A model generated the notes under the pieces. The model worked only from the letters and a program-made list of their open reading frames with translations, did not search any database and was not told where the DNA came from. Made by a program: the position numbers and the translations under genes. Positions 1-12,006 of a DNA stretch of 64,000 bases are shown here, in pieces (the stretch's first letter is position 1; every line of letters starts with the position of its first letter). This DNA is from Panagrolaimus kolymaensis (Eukaryota > Nematoda > Chromadorea > Rhabditida > Panagrolaimidae): positions 2,046,001-2,110,000 of the forward strand of contig JAJQJQ010000027.1 of assembly GCA_028622995.1 (NCBI GenBank). Direction: 5' to 3'.

Positions 1-1015
1 TTTATTTGTGATCGAAATTTTAATTGTTGAAAAATTTTCATAAATAAACTAATTGCAAAAATATCTGATAAAATTAAGAGTATCGATGGTAAAGCTAATT
101 GAATATACTTATAAATAACTAAGATTTTATTTTGTAAATTATTTTGAAGAAAAACAGTAAGACATTGATCTTCTTCCGTTTCATTACAAACTCGATGATC
201 AGTAGAACACGCATTCAAACATTCTTGCATTTTTTGTGTTGCATGAAAATGTATTATAATTTCATGCCATTCTTCCAAATTTACAGCTACAATAAAAAAT
301 ATATTAAAACTAATAATAAAAATTACAACTTTTATGGTTGATTTAAATATTTCTTTAAAATAACTAAAATACATAATTAAAAATCGTGAAAATGTTAATA
401 AAAATACGGGGCCATAAACGGCGTGAGAAATGCTACGCTGAAATAGCGATTTAAATATCCGTGTAAAATAATTTTCTATTGGGGAATTTTCATTTATTGC
501 ATAAAAACATGTTTCTTGACCTTAAAAAAATTTTGCGAGAATTAAAGCATCTTTTTTTATTTATTATCTGGATGTCATTTTTTAAAGATTTCTGTTAATT
601 ACTTACCTTGATTGATATTTTTCAACCAATCAGTATAGTGAAGCTCAGAATAAGAAATTAAATAATATCGATAAAACCATGCATTCCATGAAGGTTTAGA
701 ACAAAGAAAATTATAAATAACTAATAAATCCCAAATTGCTTGATTTAAAATAAAATATTTATAATTTTCATTAATTTTACCAAAAATTGATATAAAAATT
801 ATAGCAAAAATTAATGGAAAACAAATATATCCAAATCCAATGGTTTCAAGAAAAAAAGGGAGATGATAGAGAAGGCAACTTAAATTTGAATCAACAAATG
901 CACTTTGGCCATTAGCAGGACAAGAAATATTTCCTCCTTCATCGACTGTGTACAAAATTAGATTTTCATTATCCTTTTCATAACTCCATTTTATCCTTGA
1001 TAAATAGTGAGACAT
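1..1015 (-). CDS. Seven-TM serpentine receptor, paralogue A (3' end outside window)
   Basis: Two exons are visible: exon 1 is 607-1015 and exon 2 runs from 520 off the left edge. The intron (521-606) has a GTAAGT donor and AG acceptor and is joined in phase 1. Start at 1015 (MSHYLSRIKW) is chosen because the paralogue at 10542-12006 begins equivalently; an upstream in-frame extension is not shared. Exon 1 carries the family signature GNISC..GQSAF, a hydrophobic block FGYICFPLIFAIIFISIFGK and the CSKPSWNAWF motif. Exon 2 continues with YGPVFLLTFSRF, a membrane segment ending VAVNLEEW, a Cys-containing loop and KYIQLALPS. No stop is seen, so the copy looks intact as far as it goes. The family resembles nematode-specific chemoreceptors, but I cannot assign it to a named sr class. 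The ligand is unknown. It sits head-to-tail with paralogue B. Confidence 0.8.
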
Positions 1016-1469
1016 TATTAAAAACTTTATTTTTGAGTAATCAAAATTTTGATTTAAAAAGCTTTTACAATCGGAAATACAATATTTATTTAACCACAAC
1101 TTCCTATTTCTATGTTTTCAAAAAATACAGCAAAGTCATCGTTTTATAAAAATACTTTTTTTAACAATGATTTAATTACACAACAAATCACTTTTTTAAA
1201 ATCATTTTAGTTATACCTCGAATGGCTATAATTTAATTTAAAAATTAATTTTTAAACTCGGAAAATAAATTTTAAATTAAGAAAATTTAATTAAGTGTAT
1301 ATATTTGTTGCCTTGGTTTATTGTATCAAAACTCAACTTATAGAAACGCATGTATTTCTTTTAAATTAATTTATTTAAAAATGGCATCGAAGAAATAAAC
1401 TTTAACAACAATTTATTTTTGACAATTACTATTTAAAAGAAAGTAAATTTTTTTCAATTCTAAAAAAGC

Positions 1470-2495
1470 TCAAAACTTCAAAAAACCAATGACATTTTCT
1501 CGATATCCTGTTAAGACAATCAAAATAATTAGTGAATCCAAAAAAACTCTCAAAACACTAAAACATTGGACAGTCGGTTCAAGAGAAATAAATCTTAACC
1601 ATGTTGGCCAATATTTCATAATATATTCTTCAAGGCTCACATCACATTTGAACTGCTCTTCTTCGTTGCAAGACCCATTACAAGCATTTAAACAATTTTT
1701 ATAATTAATTTTAAAAATATAATCTTGGACAAGTTGAACCCATTCAGCAATATTTACAATAGCAATAAAAATTAAATTAAAACCAATGATAGTGAAAAGA
1801 GTTTTCAGCGGAGTGGCAAATCTTTCATGGAAATAATGAAAATAAACTGCCATAAATCGAGATAAAGTTAGTAAAAACAATGGCGCATAAGAGGCATAAG
1901 CAGCGGCAAAAGAAAAAATTGTTTTTATTGCATGCATAATATAACTTTCGGTATTTATTACAGATATATAATAAAAACATGTTGCTGGGGCTAAAATAAA
2001 ATTTTTTTTGAATTGGTTATAAAACTTTTAAAAATTTTAAAAATTTTTTTGACCAAACACAATTATCTCTATTTTTTTTGCTTTTTGTTTTACGGTAGTC
2101 GAGTAAAAAAACTTACCTTCATTTATGCTTTTTAACCATTCTTTATAAATAGCTCCTTCTTGATATCTATCGAACCAAGCAGAATAGCTTGGTTTATTAC
2201 ATAAAAAATTATAAATTACTAATAAATCCCAAATTGCTTGATTTAAAATAAAATATTTATAATTTTCATTAATTTTACCAAAAATTGATATAAAAATTAT
2301 AGCAAAAATTAATGGAAAACAAATATATCCAAATCCAATTGTTTCAAGAAAAAATGGTAATTGAAATAAAAAGCAGCTCAAATTAGAGTCAAGAAGAGCA
2401 TATTGGCCTTTGGCATGACAAGATATATTTCCCTCATAAACAATAAATATAATTAAGCTTTCATTAGTCATAGCAGGAACTTGATTGATATTCAT
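1470..2495 (-). CDS. Seven-TM receptor, paralogue B, internally deleted
   Basis: Exons 2117-2495 and 1470-1990 (299 aa) are joined by a phase-1 intron at the same place as in the paralogues. The first half (GNISC..., FGYICFPLIFAIIF, PLFLLTLSRFM) and the C-terminus (WLRFISLEP, QCFSVLRVFLDS) match the family. However, the text jumps from the loop motif FKCDVS straight to EEYIMKYWPTW. The intact paralogue at 10542-12006 has about 80 extra residues there, including two membrane segments. The deletion keeps the frame. The protein would therefore have about five membrane spans, or it is a pseudogene with no frame damage. It also ends shortly after the last TM, without the basic/serine tail of the intact copy. 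The splice phase and start (ATG at 2495) are clear. Whether the product is functional is not. Confidence 0.75.
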
Positions 2496-3406
2496 TTTTA
2501 ATAATAAAAAAATGTTATTTTTGTTAATATTTTTTCTACAACTTATTTAAATTAAAATATATATGTTTTTTTTCGCTTGAAAAAATTGCTAAACTTATTT
2601 TTGAAAATCTTATTGTAACTTTATTTTTTTGTGTTTTGGTTATCAACAATTTATGATAATAATTAAGTTTTTAAAAAACTCGTTATTTTTAAAACAGCTA
2701 ACGACTCTAACAAAATGTAGCCCCACAAATGCAATTTAGTATATTTTTTAAAATTTGTGTTTTCAAACTATATTTATTAAGGCAAAAGTAGAAAAATAAT
2801 TTGATCAAAAATTGCTTTACTTAAGTTTTATTATTTGGCAAGGAGATAATATTAACACACTTAAAGAAAAAATCATTCAGGTTTAATTAAATAACACTTA
2901 AAAAAGCGTAATTATAAAATTAAATTTAAATCACGCAGTGTTTTGTTTGTAAAATACGTTTTTATTGTTTGTGTCATTAACTGGGTTACTTTATTTAAAG
3001 TAAATTGCTAAAAAAAAGCTGTGATATCATTTTTTTATCTTTCAAACTCGCTGATTTTAAAAAACAAGGTTTTGTAAATTTTTAAGAAAAAAAGTGTAGC
3101 GTCGAGTTTCGTAAACGCGTTAAAGCTTTGTGACAAACTTTTTTTATTCGTCTTGTTTTTCATTTGAAATTTTGTATTATTGAATTAAGTTTCACAGTAA
3201 TAAGTTTCATTGAATATATTTTTTTGCTATAATTTTTTTACTTTAATTTACTTTTGGTATTTGTGAAAGAAGTAAGTATAAAAAGAAAAAGAAAAATAAA
3301 GCTTTGAAGAAAAAAAGCAGAAAACAAAAACATATTTATAAAGACAACTTTTAATTCAAAAACTGTAAAGGAATTTAGGGAAGGCAATTAATTAATTTAT
3401 GTGGCA
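2496..3406. other. Gene-free AT-rich spacer
   Basis: About 0.9 kb between the start of receptor B and the 3' end of the BTB gene. It presumably holds the upstream region of receptor B. I see A/T tracts and no open frame with splice-site support, no tRNA-like fold and no clear repeat. Confidence 0.5.
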
Positions 3407-3893
3407 TCATTCATTTTCATTTTGGGTTTCATTCATTATTTCTGAACATTTTCCAGTTAATTTTTCTAATAATTTTCTGTTTGAATAAGCCGGAAGAATT
3501 ATTTCGCGAGCATTCCAAGGATCAACGGATTCAACAAAATAAGAACAACAAATTTTCTTTAAAATTTTATTTATTTAAAAAAATATATAATTTTGAAAAT
3601 TAATTTACCACCAAATTTGGAATATCATATTTAATTGCAAACTTTAATATTTCGGTTTCATTTCCAACAAATCCTTCACAATTTGTTTCGCCACCATTCA
3701 TTAGTTTCAATGCAGCTTTAATGGTTTCTGCATCGAATTCAATAATATTAATGATGACGGGTAAATTTTCAGAAGATTCAAAGATTTTTTCAAAAATTTC
3801 CGAATATTTTGCAAGAACACATCGATGACTTTGAATTTGAATGGAATCAGATGAAATAAGAATGACATCGGTGTAACGGTTATCAACGTGCAT
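3407..3893 (-). CDS. Small BTB/POZ-domain protein
   Basis: Exons 3609-3893 and 3407-3556 are joined in phase 0 across a 52-bp intron (GTAAAT donor, AAAG acceptor), giving 144 aa. The N-terminal 95 residues read as a BTB fold: YTDVILIS, then SHRCVLAKYSEIFEKIF, a strand-like VIINIIEFDAETIKAAL, and ILKFAIKYDIPNLV. BTB domains mediate dimerisation and often recruit substrates to cullin-3 ligases; no second domain (MATH, Kelch, BACK) is present here. The second exon adds a short charged tail after NAREIILPAYSNRKLLEKL. The start is uncertain. The frame is open upstream of ATG 3893 as far as a possible CAG acceptor near 3930, so an additional 5' exon may exist. Short BTB-only proteins are common in nematodes. 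Confidence 0.7.
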
Positions 3894-5651
3894 AATTTTT
3901 AAATTATCCAATTTTGTGTTGCCTTTTTTGTCCTGGCAAGACTTTTTATTTGAAATGATTGAAGATTCTGGATTGCAGCAGCAACCACGGAGTATTTGAA
4001 TTTTTTATTAATTCTCTTTTTTTCCAAAAAAGTATCACAATGAATGCGCACAGGGGCTTTTTTTTTGTTTCATTGTGTCTGTCTGCTGAGCGAATGAGAA
4101 ATAAAAAAGGACAATTTCTTTCATCTCTCTTCTTTTTCTTTTTTTTTTTTGCATGAACGACGACACCGACTGGTAGAGGAAAGAACACAAGAACACAAAA
4201 AAACTGAACCTCGTTGGAAGAGTCCAAAGCAAAGAGACAACAACAACAAAAAAAGGTTGTGTTGTTGGTGCAAGAAAAAAAAATGAGAAGGAAAAATCTA
4301 TTTTTTGCATTTTTTTGTTGTTGAAAAAATTTTTTTTACGAGTTACGGATATTTGTGCTTTTATAAATCTACGTTTTTATTAGACTAAAAAAATAGACCG
4401 AAATTTTGTCTTATTTTTTTATAACTTTTCTTTGCATTTTAAAAACATTATTATTTCCTTCATTTTTTCTTTGAATTGCAAAAAAATGTATTCTGCGTCC
4501 CCACACAACAGTGGTTTTTTTTTTCTTGGTTGCAAGAAGAAAACAGACGAACGAACACTTTTTTTCCCGTCTTCAAAGAGTTGTTGCTTTCTTTTATCTA
4601 AAGTTCACATTTGTTTTTTCTTTCACTTTCTTGTTGCAACATTATTGCACTATCGATTACGGCGCTGCTTGGTTGCCTTAAAATATGACGACTGACTCTT
4701 CAAGAAAAAAACGCATTATTAATAGTTTTTAGAATAAAAATTTAGTAAGAAATAGGAGCAAAATAAAAAAAAGTCTATGTCTTTCTTTCCTATTTTGAAA
4801 TTCTTTATAGAATCTTTCTCGTTTTATATCTTTGATTAATAGCATCGACTTTGTCTTTTTTTGTATAAAAGGTCAGAAAAATGGGCTTGTCGCCGTCTTC
4901 GGTAATTCTTTTCGCGCCGTCCATCCTGTGTTTTATTTTTTCGACATCTGGCGTGCATCATCCATCTTTCGAATGAATTTCATTATTTTTTCTTTTAGTT
5001 TTAGTTTTGGTTTTTTATTTTCTCAAATCAATTTTTTTGTCTATGAAAGCAGCGGCAAACAATACCATTTTTTTCTTTGCCCTTTAATTTTCAACTTTTT
5101 GCAAATGTAAAAAACTTTGCATGCAAAAAACAAAACTCAATCAAACTTTTTGGTTTACTTCTCTTTTTTTTTGTTGATAATGTAGTCGTTCGTTTTTTCT
5201 CTTTCTATCTCACTTTTGTTTCATTGATGTGATAAAGACTAATTTTTTTGAACAGCAACTGTCAATCATGAACTTTTAGTGGTTTTTTTTGATTGATAAC
5301 TGAACTGATTAATTCTATATGTATGTATGCAATTTGTTCATCCAATTTTATATTAGAAGCAAATGCAATTCTAAAATTTACAAGAAAAAACTTTTTAAAA
5401 ATCCTTTAAAATATATAAACTTATCTTTTAACGTTTGCGATAAAAACATCATTTTTCTGTGATTATTTGCGTAAACAAAAAAGCATTTTTTTTCTTGTTT
5501 CTTGACTTGTTTGAACTGACTACATTTTGATTACCTATTTTTAGGTTCTTTAATTGTAGACTTTTTTTTTCAGATAAATTTAAAAAACCCCCTATAAATG
5601 ATTGTTTTCGTGAGTGATAATCCTATTATCCCTGGTTAATTTTGGAACAGG
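3894..5651. other. Long spacer upstream of BTB and Headcase genes
   Basis: This 1.76-kb stretch lies between divergent genes and should contain both upstream regions. It is rich in T tracts and short open frames of low complexity. I see no splice-supported coding exon. Part of it (about 4057-4284) resembles a stretch near 19.8-20.05 kb and is listed separately. A short pyrimidine-rich run ending in CAG just before 5652 could be a trans-splice or cis-splice acceptor for Headcase. Confidence 0.5.
4057..4284. repeat. Dispersed degenerate repeat, copy 1
   Basis: Reading along the plus strand, this stretch shares an ordered series of short blocks with 19812-20047. The blocks are CATTGTGTCTG, a GAACAATTT/GGACAATTT block, GACGAC or GATGACGACTGG, GAAAGAACACAA or GGAACACAACA, then a block with AAGCAAAGAGA followed by ACAA, and finally TTGCAAGAAAA-like sequence. 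Order and spacing are kept although the sequence between blocks differs. It could be an old interspersed element or a shared regulatory module. I cannot tell which. Confidence 0.45.
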
Positions 5652-7779
5652 ATGAAGCGGCAAGACAGAGAAACACAAAAAAATCAAAAAATAAATAAAA
5701 TGTTTGTTTTTCTATTAAAAATTATTTTAAACACAAAATATTTTTAATCTTCTTTTGTATCCCAATTTTTTTTAGAATATTAGCAGAAAAACAAAAAGAA
5801 GATGGAATAGTATACAACGATAATGGGAAATTACTGTGTCCAGTTCCATTGGTGTCATGTTCAAAACCGTGTGATTCCCTTCCACAATCATTAGAAGATG
5901 GAATAAAAATGGAATGCACTAATCCAAGTTGTATATTTATTAAACATTTACTTCATCCTGAATGCTTTGAATCCATGGAACTTCAATTGTTGGATATTAA
6001 TGTTAAAAAAAGTTTGCTTTTACTAAGACTAACTTTTGTCAATTATTTTGTTGTTTTTATATTTATAAAAAAAAATTTTAAGGCACCACTCATGGATGGT
6101 CGGGATGGTCAAAAAATCACAAAAAACATATGCTTTGGACTTCAAAATCACTTAAAATTATTCAAAGAAGTTTAAAATGCCCATGTGGCAAAGGAGTAAT
6201 GAATCGAGATGAAGATGCATGGAATGAAAGAGAGGTAGGATGAGCTAATTTCTAAAATAACAACAACATATATAAAAAATTTTGTTTAGAAATTACTGGA
6301 ACCTCAAGAAGATAAACCCAAGAAAAAGCATGCTAAAACTAACAACTTACCCCTAATAGCAATAAATTCTTCAGTTGATAAGTAAATTTTTTTCCAATTT
6401 TTGTCAACGATTAAAAATAAATCCATATATTTTTTTTAAGAAAGAAAGCTAAGGAATTGGAAAACCACTTTTTATCTTCGCATATTTCTAAAAATGATGA
6501 AACAGATATTGAAGTTTGTTAATTTTATTTTTATTACAAAAGTATGATACAGAATTGTAAAACATTTTAGAATAAATATGGTCCCATCAATGCTCCAGCA
6601 GGTTCGATAAGAAAAAGAAGAACCACTGATTCTTCCGTGGCATCATCAACACGATCCATTTCAAAACCACCTTCTGTCCCATCAACACCTTTATATTCAA
6701 AACCATCATTCGTAGCTCCTCTTCCACCAACTTCTACCATTCGAAAAATTCCTATTGGATTAAATCCAATTAAATCACCACCACCAAATCCACTCCATGA
6801 AACTTCTGAAGAAGTTAAGCGAATTCCTCCGGTAAAAATATTTTTTTTAATTTTGAAATCAAAGAAACTTTAAACAAGCACATTTTAGGTGACAACACCA
6901 CCTCCAACAAAATCAGTATCGAGTTGGAAAATTGTTAGTTCACATTTACCCAAAATTTCTTCAAATGACTCCAAAGAAGCTTTATCAACAACTATTGGAC
7001 ATCAAGGTACTGAAGAGTTCCCTCCTCTTTCATCTCATCCAACAACAAACTTATCAAATTTGAAAATAGATATTAATTCCCCTGCTTTATCTCAATCAAA
7101 AGAAGGATCATCCATAACTCAACCCTCAGATATTGAAGCAACAATAAAAAAATCAGTGCCTTTTCCAACAACCTCAGTTGTTGTTGATCATCATGAAAAA
7201 AATATTACTCCAAAATTGAAAAATAGTAAGGATGCTTCAACACAAACGGATCTAACAATTTTTTACCAAGATTCGTCATTATTTAAAGAAACGTGGATAA
7301 AAGTATATTCACCAATTAATTTTGAAAATGCTGATTCTGGAATTCATTCAACCATCGATTCGCCAAGTTTATTACGAGAGGAATCTGTTGTGACCCAACA
7401 ACAGCAACAACCATTGTCGTCAGCTTCTTCAAAAACCGCTTCGATGATGGATGGAGAATGTTTAGGAAATGAAAGATTAATTACTTATAACCCTCCACCT
7501 GGTTTTGATAATTTTTATGATGATAAAAGTAGAAAAAGTTTTGTCGTCGGCAAAAACGTACCAACGATGGATGAAGAAAAAACAAATAATTGTATTAATC
7601 CATTTCCTTTGGAAGAATTTTCTGGTTTTGTGAGCTCTGAATATTCCTCTTTCATTATTGAACAACACAAAAATGGAATTTCCAGTAATCAAGTTCTTGG
7701 TCATATACAGATTCAGAATATTCCGATTTGGAAAGATCCTATCAAACAAAATTATTTTAATAGTTATATATTTAAATAG
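5652..7779 (+). CDS. Headcase (HECA/hdc) homologue
   Basis: Seven exons: 5652-5701, 5776-6011, 6083-6234, 6290-6381, 6441-6513, 6571-6831 and 6889-7779. All junctions agree in phase (584 aa). The conserved Headcase region is in exons 2-3: CPVPLVSCSKPCDSLP, MECTNPSC, LHPECFESME, GWSGWSKNHKKHMLW and CPCGKGVMNRDEDAW, a Cys/His-rich arrangement expected to bind metal. The rest is Ser/Thr/Pro-rich and probably disordered, with a STQTDL motif and a PPPGFDNFYDD segment near the end. Drosophila Headcase restrains imaginal-cell growth and works with the RNA-binding protein Unkempt; human HECA is related. Exon 1 is the least certain: it uses a GTTTGT donor and codes only a short basic leader preceded by CAG, a plausible trans-splice site. 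A poly(A) signal follows at 7835. Confidence 0.82.
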
Positions 7780-7834
7780 CTCCCTTTTGATGTGTAATAT
7801 TTACTTATTTAAGTAGCAAAGACTAATGTACATG

Positions 7835-7840
7835 AATAAA
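7835..7840 (+). terminator. Poly(A) signal of the Headcase gene
   Basis: AATAAA lies about 55 nt after the Headcase stop codon and is followed by A-rich sequence. In this AT-rich genome the hexamer occurs by chance often, so position is the main support. Confidence 0.5.
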
Positions 7841-8104
7841 TAAAATTGAAAAAAAAGTACTCCCAAAATTTCCAACAAACAAAAAAGTAACAATCTTTTT
7901 ACATTCCTTCACTTTTTTTAAGGTTTAAAGAATGGTTGAAACGAGAGGACAACAACAATTTATTTTTCTAGAAGATTTCACACATGATTTTATAATTAAG
8001 TAAAAAATAAGATTTATATGCATCAAAAAAAGAGAAAGAAAATTGATATTTTAAAAAAGAAACTCTCTTCGAAATTACAAATATAGTATATATAAAAAAA
8101 GACT

Positions 8105-10060
8105 TTAGTCGCGTAAATAAAATTTGAAATTGAAATCTTCATGAATTTCAAATTCTTTTACAGCGTAGCAAATATCAATTATATATTCGTTTTCTTGTTT
8201 TTCAAATTCTTTAAACTAAAAATAAATCTTTAATGAAACGAAACATAGCACATAAAAAAGAAAACAAAAATAAACTTGCCTCTTCATCAGTAATTTCGAT
8301 ATGGTGTGAAATAAATTCAAATTTTCCTTTGATATTTGATGAAAATCCATTAAACCAATGAAGTTGAATTTCTTTCATTTTAGCATAACCATTATGCCAT
8401 GAAGGATCACCATAAATATAAAAGATGAGTTCCAAAGATTCAATGTTGGGAAAAATTTTAGAAATACATTTTATTAAACGCTGGATAGATGTTTTTGTTA
8501 TTTCGGAATTTTCAATCTCACAACAAATAATACCAAATTTTTTTACCCAAGGTAAATGAATCCTGAAGAAAAAACAAATTATAAACTATCAAATATAAAA
8601 TTATTTATTTAAACTGACCTTTGTTGTTTTGAATTTTTTTTGAGCAAATCACTAAATTTGTCAGATCGCAAAAATAATTCCGAACACTTTGAGCGGATTT
8701 GAGGTAATTTCTATAAAAAAAATTTTTATTATTAAAAAAAAGCGGAGCATCTTAAACCCAATCCATCAACAGTACCAAATAAACAAAAATTTATGTAACT
8801 TACTGAAATTAAAAGTGAACAATCAAGATTTTTAATTGAAGTTATACTGCATAATTTTTTAACCTCTTTTTCATGAAGATTTTTAGGGGTACTAACAATT
8901 TCTACGCCTGTAAAAAACATTTATATCGCTAAAAAACCATGTATCAATACATCAGCAGCTTACCTTCATTAATTAAATATTCAAAAGCAATATCACGTTT
9001 TTCTTCACTAAATGAACTCATCCTCATACTTACATCTTTGATTGAACCTTCCATAGCTTTTAAAATCGGTTTCAACAAAATACAATCGGTTGAAATTTTA
9101 TGGTATGCATTAGAGGAAAAGTTTATAAAAGATATACTTTCTTGAGGCGAATACTAAACAAACAAAAAATGTTTATAATGAAAGTATACTTTAGACTTTG
9201 CAAGAGAAGGCAGTCCTTCTATATCTGGGACGGATTTCACCCTTATACGAAAGTAGGTAGGTATAATAAAAAAAGCAACATCAAAAAAATGTTGATTTTT
9301 ATTCATCCTCCACTGCGGTCACTGGTTTTTGTCCACATTTTTTCTTGGCCATGGTTTTGGAAGTAAAATTTTCAAAAATTAGCATATTTAAAAGGTCTTC
9401 ATGAATTTTCAAAAACTTATTATACATCAGTTTTTTGTCTAAATGATTAATTTAGATCATATTTTGTCATTGTAAAACAAAAATATTCCAAAAGCCATTA
9501 AAATATAACCAAAATTTAATTTTAAAAATTTCACTTACAAAACCATGGCCAAGAAAAATGTGGACAAAAACCAATAAAGTGATCGCAATAATCCTGTCTT
9601 CTTCTCACTTAGTGCTGCCTCTATTACGTGTTAAAGGGTAACGCTAATAGAAAGCATTTTTTAATTTTATAAGAAAAGAACTTACAAGCCAAATATCTTT
9701 ATGTAGGAACATAACTTTGTTAATCCGCTTGAAATAATTTAAAGAAACTTTAAATGCTTTGATTCCACAAAGCATATATTTTTCTATATTTTTAGTTGTT
9801 GTTTCAATAATTCTTTCATTGATAAGTTTAATGAAAATTTCATCATGAATTTCTCGATTAAGAATTATTGGCATTTTTCTTTGAACCTTAAAAAAGTACA
9901 CTCACTTTATTTTTAACAAATCTTAAATACATGTAGGGTGACTAACCTTTTCATTTGTTGAAGTCGCCGAATCATCTAAACTCATTTCTTTTGCAATTGT
10001 GGATGTTTCGTCGCCATTATTGCCATTATTTAATTTTCTACGTTTTATTGTTTTTGACAT
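8105..10060 (-). CDS. Conserved-looking protein of unknown function, seven exons
   Basis: Exons, 5' to 3': 9947-10060, 9686-9886, 8964-9153, 8804-8907, 8619-8710, 8280-8562 and 8105-8215. All join in phase and give 364 aa. The N-terminus is basic (MSKTIKRRKL), resembling a nuclear signal. It is followed by an acidic serine-rich stretch and a block starting MPIILNREIHDEIFIKLINE that looks like the first helices of an F-box, but I would not call it one. No membrane segment or signal peptide is seen. The C-terminal half (FGIICCEIEN, NIESLELIFYIYGDPSW) has a repeat-like hydrophobic pattern as in leucine-rich substrate-binding domains. The last intron appears to begin with GC (GAG|GCAAGT) rather than GT. 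Intron 2 contains an inverted-repeat element. The overall shape resembles the unknown protein at 32352-33385. Confidence 0.7.
9313..9583. repeat. Inverted repeat inside intron 2 of the unknown gene
   Basis: Arms at about 9313-9365 and 9533-9583 share GGTTTTTGTCCACATTTT and CTTGGCCATGGTTTTG in opposite orientation with a few mismatches, around about 170 bp of AT-rich sequence. Each arm read outward starts an ATGGCCAAGAAAAA string, so the arm may once have been coding. It is most simply a MITE-like element or an inverted duplication. No target duplication is visible. Confidence 0.6.
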
Positions 10061-10541
10061 TCTAAATTTAGAAAAATTTAAAAAAAATGCTCCAAACACT
10101 CGGTAAGAAAAAAAAAGCAAACAAATACATATTTTTCGTTAAAATTAACAGTATCAAAACTCTCGCCGTTACTACTTATCTTATTAACTAAAATATATTA
10201 TTTAAAAATGGGGGTCTTTGCTGCCAATAATAAACTCTATGTTCAAAAAATGGCATAAATAAAATTTTTGCCACAAATAATGGATATTGAAAGTGAAAAA
10301 ATTTGAGAGATCAATAAATCGTCGCTTCAAGAAAAATTCAAGAGGTCATACTACGTACGCTACGCACAAGGAAACATATAGTCCATGGCAAGCTACAACA
10401 ACAAATTAATTATACGTATTAAAGAATGAGTGAAAAACCATGGATATATAATATTAATTATAACTTTCATTTAACAAAATACACAAAAAAGCCAAGGAAT
10501 GAAAATGATTTTATTAATTTAAAAAATGAACAAAAAATAAT
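10061..10541. other. Spacer between unknown gene and receptor C
   Basis: 480 bp separating the 5' end of the unknown gene (-) from the 3' end of receptor C (-). It would contain the promoter of the former and the 3' untranslated region of the latter. No open frame or repeat is supported. Confidence 0.4.
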
Positions 10542-12006
10542 TTAGGTAACGACAATACTTCGAATAGAAATGGTTCTGGAAAGGGGCCTCGGAGATTTCG
10601 ATGATGAAGAAATAGTAATTATTTTTGAAGCATTTTTAGTTTTCTGTTTTTTGAATGCAGCTTTGGGATTTATCAAAATTTTGATTATAAATTTAATAAA
10701 AGCCATCCATATTTTTCGATAACAACTTAAAACCACTAAAATAATAATGGAATCTAAAAATATTCGAATCACACTGAAACATTGAATAGTTTCGGGCAAA
10801 GTTAAAAATCGAAACCATGAAGGCCAATTTTTTAATATATTTTCCATGTCGACGCTTCTATCTACAATATCATAGTTACGATTTTGATAATAATATAAAT
10901 AATCTTCAAAAGCTGATATAATGAATAAAAAAGTCGTGGTGAGACATTGAAAAAGGATGACTATTGCTATTCGTAAGGAAGTAATAAGATTTTGAGAATT
11001 TGTTTCAACTCGCATTTTTAATTGTTGAATAATTTTAAAAAATATTGAAAATCCAAAAATATTTGATAAAATCAAAAGCAATGGAGGCAAAAAAAGTTGG
11101 ATGTATTTGAAAACAGATATGAATTTTTGAGATGTTTCAATTACAAAAATTACATTACATCGTTGTTGTTTAGTGGAATTGCAAATAATTTTTCCTTCGT
11201 CGTCATCATCGTCGCAAGCTAAATCCATGCATTTTTCACGTTGACCTCGAAATATTATATTTATAATAGTTTGATACCATTCTTCCAAATTTACAGCTAT
11301 CACAAAGAGAAAACTAAAGCTAATAATAAAAATTGCAACTTTGATGGTAGATTTTAATTGTTCTTTAAAATAATCAAAAAATAAAGATAAAAATCGAGAA
11401 AATGTGAGTAAAAATAATGGAGAATACATGGCATAATTAATTGCATGAACGAATAAGGATTTCAAAGTTCGAGAAAGATATTTTTCTTCTAATGAATAAT
11501 CTTTCATTGAATAAAAGCATGTTGCAGGACCTAAAAAAAGGAAAAAAGTTTTAAAAAAAAAATCTGAAATTGTAGCAGCTTTTTTTTTGACACTTACCTT
11601 GATTTACACTATTTAACCATGGATAATATGTTTGTGGTTCAGCAATTGTATAATATCTTTGAAACCATGCATTCCATGAAGGTTTAGAACAAATAAAGTT
11701 ATAAATCACTAATAAATCCCAAACAGCTTGATTGAGAATAAACCAACGATAATTTTCTTTAATTTTTCCAAAAATCGAAATAAAAATTATTGCAAAAATT
11801 AAAGGAAAACAAATATATCCAAATCCGATGGTTTCAAGGACAAATGGAAGTCGATATAAAATGCAACTGGCATATGAATCGAGAAACGCACTTTGTCCAT
11901 TAGCGTGACACGAGATATTCCCGTTTTCATTAATAGCGTAAGCGAGTAAACGTTCTTTTGGAAGAAGCTCATACCATTCTTTAATCCATTTTGCTTGGGG
12001 AGCCAT
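10542..12006 (-). CDS. Seven-TM serpentine receptor, paralogue C (intact)
   Basis: Exons 11598-12006 and 10542-11530 (465 aa) are joined in phase 1 across a 67-bp intron. This is the complete reference copy of the local family. It has an N-terminal ectodomain with GNISCHANGQSAF, a first membrane block FGYICFPLIFAIIFISIFGK, and a CSKPSWNAWF loop. It then has YSPLFLLTFSRFLSLFF, a segment ending VAVNLEEW, and a Cys-rich loop with an acidic DDDDDEG run. Next come FKYIQLFLPPLLLILSNIFG, LFQCLTTTFLFIISAF, the YYQNRNYDI loop, a final span and a Ser/Arg-rich tail. At least seven hydrophobic segments are evident. Nematode chemoreceptor families look like this in length and gene structure, but no class name can be given. 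It lies head-to-head with paralogue D across a 690-bp shared upstream region. Confidence 0.82.

Noticed and set aside
4035..4310. Overlapping open frames of 65-93 codons on both strands
   Set aside because: Translations are Phe/Lys/Val runs from T and A tracts, with no splice sites or domain; treated as spacer and repeat.
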